A DNA stretch of 9,424 nucleotides from Blastocatellia bacterium. Lineage in GTDB: Bacteria; Acidobacteriota; Blastocatellia; Pyrinomonadales; Pyrinomonadaceae. The position numbers were made by a program, and so were the translations under genes. The notes below the pieces were generated by a model. It saw only the letters and a program-made list of their open reading frames with translations. It did no database searches and was not told where the DNA came from. Location of the stretch: contig DNNE01000126.1 in NCBI GenBank assembly GCA_003487805.1, positions 1 through 9,424 on the forward strand, read 5' to 3'. Of this stretch, positions 6,990-9,424 are shown in pieces (positions within the stretch are counted from its first letter, which is position 1; the number at the start of each line of letters is the position of its first letter).

Positions 6990-7616
6990 ATGAGTGCCGT
7001 TAAAGAATCCAGCGACGAACTGAATCCTCCGATCACAGTTCCCGCAAATGAAATCCCAACCCGCAAACAGCGGACGGCCGGCGATTACTTCGCGCTGGCC
7101 ATCGCGACCTGCGGCGTTGGTTACTTTCCGGTTGCGCCGGGAACGCTGGGCTCGCTGGTTGGCGTCTTACTCTTTCTGGCGATAAGAAGGTTAACCAGGG
7201 TCCTGCTCGTTCCTTATGCGTTCAGGCATCAGGTCAATTTCTTCACGTTGCAGGCGATAGAGTCGGCAGTGATGCTGCTCGTGATTCTCGTAGTGACGCT
7301 CGGCGGGATTTGGGCGGCGTCCCGATCGGAATCTCTTTTTCGAAAGAAAGATCCCGGCGCGGTGGTGATCGACGAAGTGAGCGGACAAATGATCGCGCTC
7401 TTGTCCACCTCGTTCTTTATCGGCGGGGTGTGGACTGTGGTCTCAGCCTTCATCCTGTTCCGCGCGTTTGATATTTGGAAGCCTTACCCGATTCGGCGGC
7501 TTGAAGGTCTGGAGTCAGGACTGGGGATAATGTTCGACGACGTGGCCGCAGGTTTGTACGCGGCGATCGCTAATACGATTTTGATCGCTGTCATTGGTAT
7601 CTTCTTTTTGAGGTAA
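6990..7616 (+). CDS. pgpA: Phosphatidylglycerophosphatase A
   Basis: PgpA removes the phosphate from phosphatidylglycerophosphate to give phosphatidylglycerol at the inner membrane. The 208-aa protein carries the family motifs in order: GYFPVAPGTLGS (44-55), VVIDEVSGQ (125-133, acidic D128 and E129), FRAFDIWKPYPIRRLE (157-172) and GLGIMFDDVAAGLYA (177-191, D183 and D184). The acidic clusters are the likely metal and catalytic residues. Hydrophobic segments lie at about 35-65, 94-110, 135-157 and 186-207. Compared with E. coli PgpA (172 aa) it has a ~28-residue hydrophilic N-terminal extension and a longer basic loop (66-92). The ATG at 6990 follows a weak GGGA motif (6981-6984). The gap to serA is 29 bp with the start chosen there. 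Confidence 0.94.
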   Translation: MSAVKESSDELNPPITVPANEIPTRKQRTAGDYFALAIATCGVGYFPVAPGTLGSLVGVLLFLAIRRLTRVLLVPYAFRHQVNFFTLQAIESAVMLLVILVVTLGGIWAASRSESLFRKKDPGAVVIDEVSGQMIALLSTSFFIGGVWTVVSAFILFRAFDIWKPYPIRRLEGLESGLGIMFDDVAAGLYAAIANTILIAVIGIFFLR

Positions 7617-7645
7617 CACCGATCGAACATTTGCTCACTATTCCC

Positions 7646-9235
7646 GTGCCCACAATTCTTGTTTCTGATGATGTAAGCGACAGCGGCCTGCAGCCTCTGC
7701 GCGACGCCGGGTTCACTGTCGAAAAAAAGACAAAACTCCCGGTTGCTGAACTGCGCGAAGCCCTGGCGGGCTGCGAAGGTCTGATCGTCCGCAGCGAAAC
7801 TAAAGTAACGGCGGAGTTGCTCGACGCGGCGAAGAGCCTGCGCGTCATCGGGCGGGCCGGAGTTGGCGTCGACAATATCGACGTGCCGGCCGCGACGGCG
7901 TGCGGCATAGTGGTAATGAACGCGCCTGATGGCAACACGATCACCACCGCCGAGCACACGATTGCGTTGTTGGTGGCCCTGGCTCGCCGCGTGCCGCAAG
8001 CAAATAGCAGTTTGAAATCCGGCAAGTGGGAGCGGAAGAATTTCATCGGCACTGAATTGCAGGGAAAGACTCTGGGCATCATCGGCCTGGGTCGAATTGG
8101 GCGAGGCGTGGCTGATCGCGCGCGGGCACTTGGGATGAAGATTCTCGCCTACGATCCGTTCATCGCACCCGAACAAGCTCGCGATCGAGAAATCGAAACC
8201 TCCTCTTTCGAAGATGCAATCGGCCGTAGTGACTTCTTAACTATTCATACACCCCTGACCCCGGAGACGCGCGGCATCATCGGCCCCGACGCGTTTGCGA
8301 AGATGAAGAACGGCGTGCGTGTCATCAATTGCGCTCGCGGCGGTCTGGTTGATGAAGCCGCGCTGTTTCAGGCGATCAAATCCGGGAAGGTGGCCGGCGC
8401 GGCGCTCGACGTTTTTGAACAGGAACCTCCACCAATAGATCATCCTTTGCTCTCGCTTGACGAAGTCATCGTGACGCCTCATCTTGGCGCGTCCACAACT
8501 GAGGCGCAGGAAGGCGTCGCGTTCACGGTTGCGGAACAGATGCGAGATTACCTGCTGACTGGCGCGTTACGTGGCGCCGTCAATGTGCCGGCGCTGAGCG
8601 CGAAAGAATCGGCAGCGCTGCAGCCGTATGTCGGCTTGGCTGAAAGCCTCGGCCGTTTTCACGCGCAGCTAACAAACAGCGCTGTGCGCGAAGTCCGTCT
8701 GGAATTCGCGGGCGATCTCGTTGGAATAGACGCCGCACCGGTCACGCGCGCATTTCTTGCGGGGTTACTGAGAGATGTCAGCGCGCGCGTCAACATGGTC
8801 AACGCTTTTTTGATTGCGGAAGAGCGACGGATTGCGGTGACTACGTCGTATGTTCGCGGCGGCGATGCTGGGCCCGCGATTCGAACGAAAGTTGTAACTG
8901 AATCTGATCAGCAATCAATCGCCGGCACCGTTTTTGGCATCGCGCAGGGCGAGCGCGAAGGACGCATCACTGAGATAAACGACTTTCGTATCGAAGCGAT
9001 CCCGCGCGGTTATATGCTGGTGATGCACAACCGCGATGTGCCTGGTGTAATCGGCAAGGTGGGCACGATCCTGGGTGAGAGCGGAATCAATATCAGCGCA
9101 TTTCATCTGGGCCGGCGCGAGCGGGGCGGGGAAGCGATGGCCGTGATCCAGATCGATGCGGCCCTGGATGAAGAAACGCTCGGGCAAGTTCGCGCTTTCG
9201 AGCCGGTGATCTCTGCGCGGCAAATTGAACTTTGA
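7646..9235 (+). CDS. serA: D-3-phosphoglycerate dehydrogenase, long ACT form
   Basis: SerA oxidises 3-phosphoglycerate to 3-phosphohydroxypyruvate with NAD+, the first step of serine synthesis, in the cytoplasm. The 529-aa protein has the long type-I layout, close to the 528-aa Mycobacterium enzyme. It begins with a split substrate domain (GRAGVGVDNIDVPAAT, about 73-88). The NAD-binding domain has GLGRIG (147-152) and the catalytic residues R231 (NCARGGLVDE), E260 (DVFEQEP) and H279 (TPHLGAST). An intervening ASB domain spans about 310-450. A C-terminal ACT domain spans about 456-529 (MLVMHNRDVPGVIGKVGTIL, GINISAFHLGRR), the usual site of serine feedback inhibition. GTG 7646 is preferred because ILVSDDVSD then starts three residues in. 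TTG 7631 would add five residues. Neither has a clear Shine-Dalgarno sequence; GAGG at 7610-7613 is too distant. It is the last gene of the probable rimO-serA operon. Confidence 0.96.
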   Translation: MPTILVSDDVSDSGLQPLRDAGFTVEKKTKLPVAELREALAGCEGLIVRSETKVTAELLDAAKSLRVIGRAGVGVDNIDVPAATACGIVVMNAPDGNTITTAEHTIALLVALARRVPQANSSLKSGKWERKNFIGTELQGKTLGIIGLGRIGRGVADRARALGMKILAYDPFIAPEQARDREIETSSFEDAIGRSDFLTIHTPLTPETRGIIGPDAFAKMKNGVRVINCARGGLVDEAALFQAIKSGKVAGAALDVFEQEPPPIDHPLLSLDEVIVTPHLGASTTEAQEGVAFTVAEQMRDYLLTGALRGAVNVPALSAKESAALQPYVGLAESLGRFHAQLTNSAVREVRLEFAGDLVGIDAAPVTRAFLAGLLRDVSARVNMVNAFLIAEERRIAVTTSYVRGGDAGPAIRTKVVTESDQQSIAGTVFGIAQGEREGRITEINDFRIEAIPRGYMLVMHNRDVPGVIGKVGTILGESGINISAFHLGRRERGGEAMAVIQIDAALDEETLGQVRAFEPVISARQIEL

Positions 9236-9364
9236 TTAGTCCAGACTCGACGATTCACAGGTCTGATTGGATTCCGGCCCTATCAGTCGCCCAGTTAACC
9301 TTTCGAAAATGTTAGGTGGAACCTAGTACCTGCGGTCGCCAAGTGCCAGGAATTGGACACGATC
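9236..9364. other. Non-coding stretch after serA
   Basis: I see no gene here. The only structure is a small hairpin, TAGGT (9313-9317) and ACCTA (9321-9325) with a 3-nt loop, not followed by a T-run. No convincing promoter or Rho-independent terminator is visible in this interval. Confidence 0.6.
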
Positions 9365-9424
9365 CACGAAACCACACGAAAGATCACGAATAAGAATCTT
9401 AGTGTTCGTTCGTGTGGATTCGTG
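9365..9424. repeat. CACGAA-type 60-bp inverted repeat at window edge
   Basis: The left arm (9365-9380, CACGAAACCACACGAA) and right arm (9409-9424, TTCGTGTGGATTCGTG) are inverse at 15 of 16 positions (mismatch A9371/A9418). Imperfect pairing continues inward, for example CAC 9385-9387 with GTG 9402-9404. The CACGAA word occurs at 9365-9370, 9375-9380 (as CACGAA again) and 9385-9390, giving a 10-bp spacing. From memory, similar CACGAA/TTCGTG fold-backs are common between genes in Acidobacteriota and related phyla. It may end the serA transcript or be a mobile fold-back element. The right end may continue past the window. Confidence 0.75.

Noticed and set aside
7484..8176. Minus-strand 230-codon open frame
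   Set aside because: It spans the pgpA-serA junction antisense to two well-supported genes and shows no domain.

Overview
The window holds the 3' end of a ribosomal RNA operon followed by seven protein genes, all on the + strand. The combination points to Acidobacteriota, probably a Blastocatellia/Pyrinomonadaceae-like lineage. The clues are a secreted TonB_C-domain protein with no proline-rich membrane anchor, a zinc-ribbon/PilZ protein of a kind common there, moderate G+C, and AT-rich TTTCAAATTTGAGAT-type and CACGAA-type fold-back repeats between genes. This placement is inference; no database was searched.

Region 1 (1-820): the last ~320 nt of 23S rRNA (including the sarcin-ricin loop), a long 23S-5S spacer of ~297 nt without a tRNA, a complete 5S rRNA, and a clear intrinsic terminator. 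The spacer and the 5S flanks are packed with fold-back sequences built from shared words (ATCTCAGAT, AAATTTGAGAT, AATTTCGAATTTG). The copies flanking 5S are complementary over 22 bp with a single G.U pair, so they could form a long stem with 5S rRNA in its loop. This is the most unusual structure in the window.

Region 2 (~903-1493): a single gene for a small cytoplasmic protein with an N-terminal four-cysteine zinc ribbon and a degenerate PilZ-like domain.

Region 3 (~1587-4567): a two-gene unit with a 4-base ATGA overlap. The first gene encodes a TgpA-type membrane transglutaminase (DUF3488, transglutaminase core with an intact Cys-His-Asp triad, DUF4129). The second encodes a secreted protein of unknown function. 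The MoxR and DUF58 genes that often accompany TgpA are not upstream here.

Region 4 (4568-4677): a 110-bp gap containing a nested inverted repeat.

Region 5 (4678-9235): four tightly spaced genes (gaps of 10, 25 and 29 bp with the starts chosen here), probably one operon. They are rimO (methylthiolation of ribosomal protein S12), a secreted TonB_C-domain protein, pgpA (phosphatidylglycerophosphate phosphatase) and serA (phosphoglycerate dehydrogenase, first step of serine synthesis). pgpA and serA both feed phospholipid or amino acid metabolism, but no single pathway links all four genes.

Region 6 (9236-9424): non-coding, ending in a 60-bp CACGAA-type inverted repeat that runs to the window edge. 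Nothing here looks like a defence system, CRISPR array, prophage or transposase. The interest lies mainly in the repeats around the rRNA genes and in two or three poorly characterised proteins.
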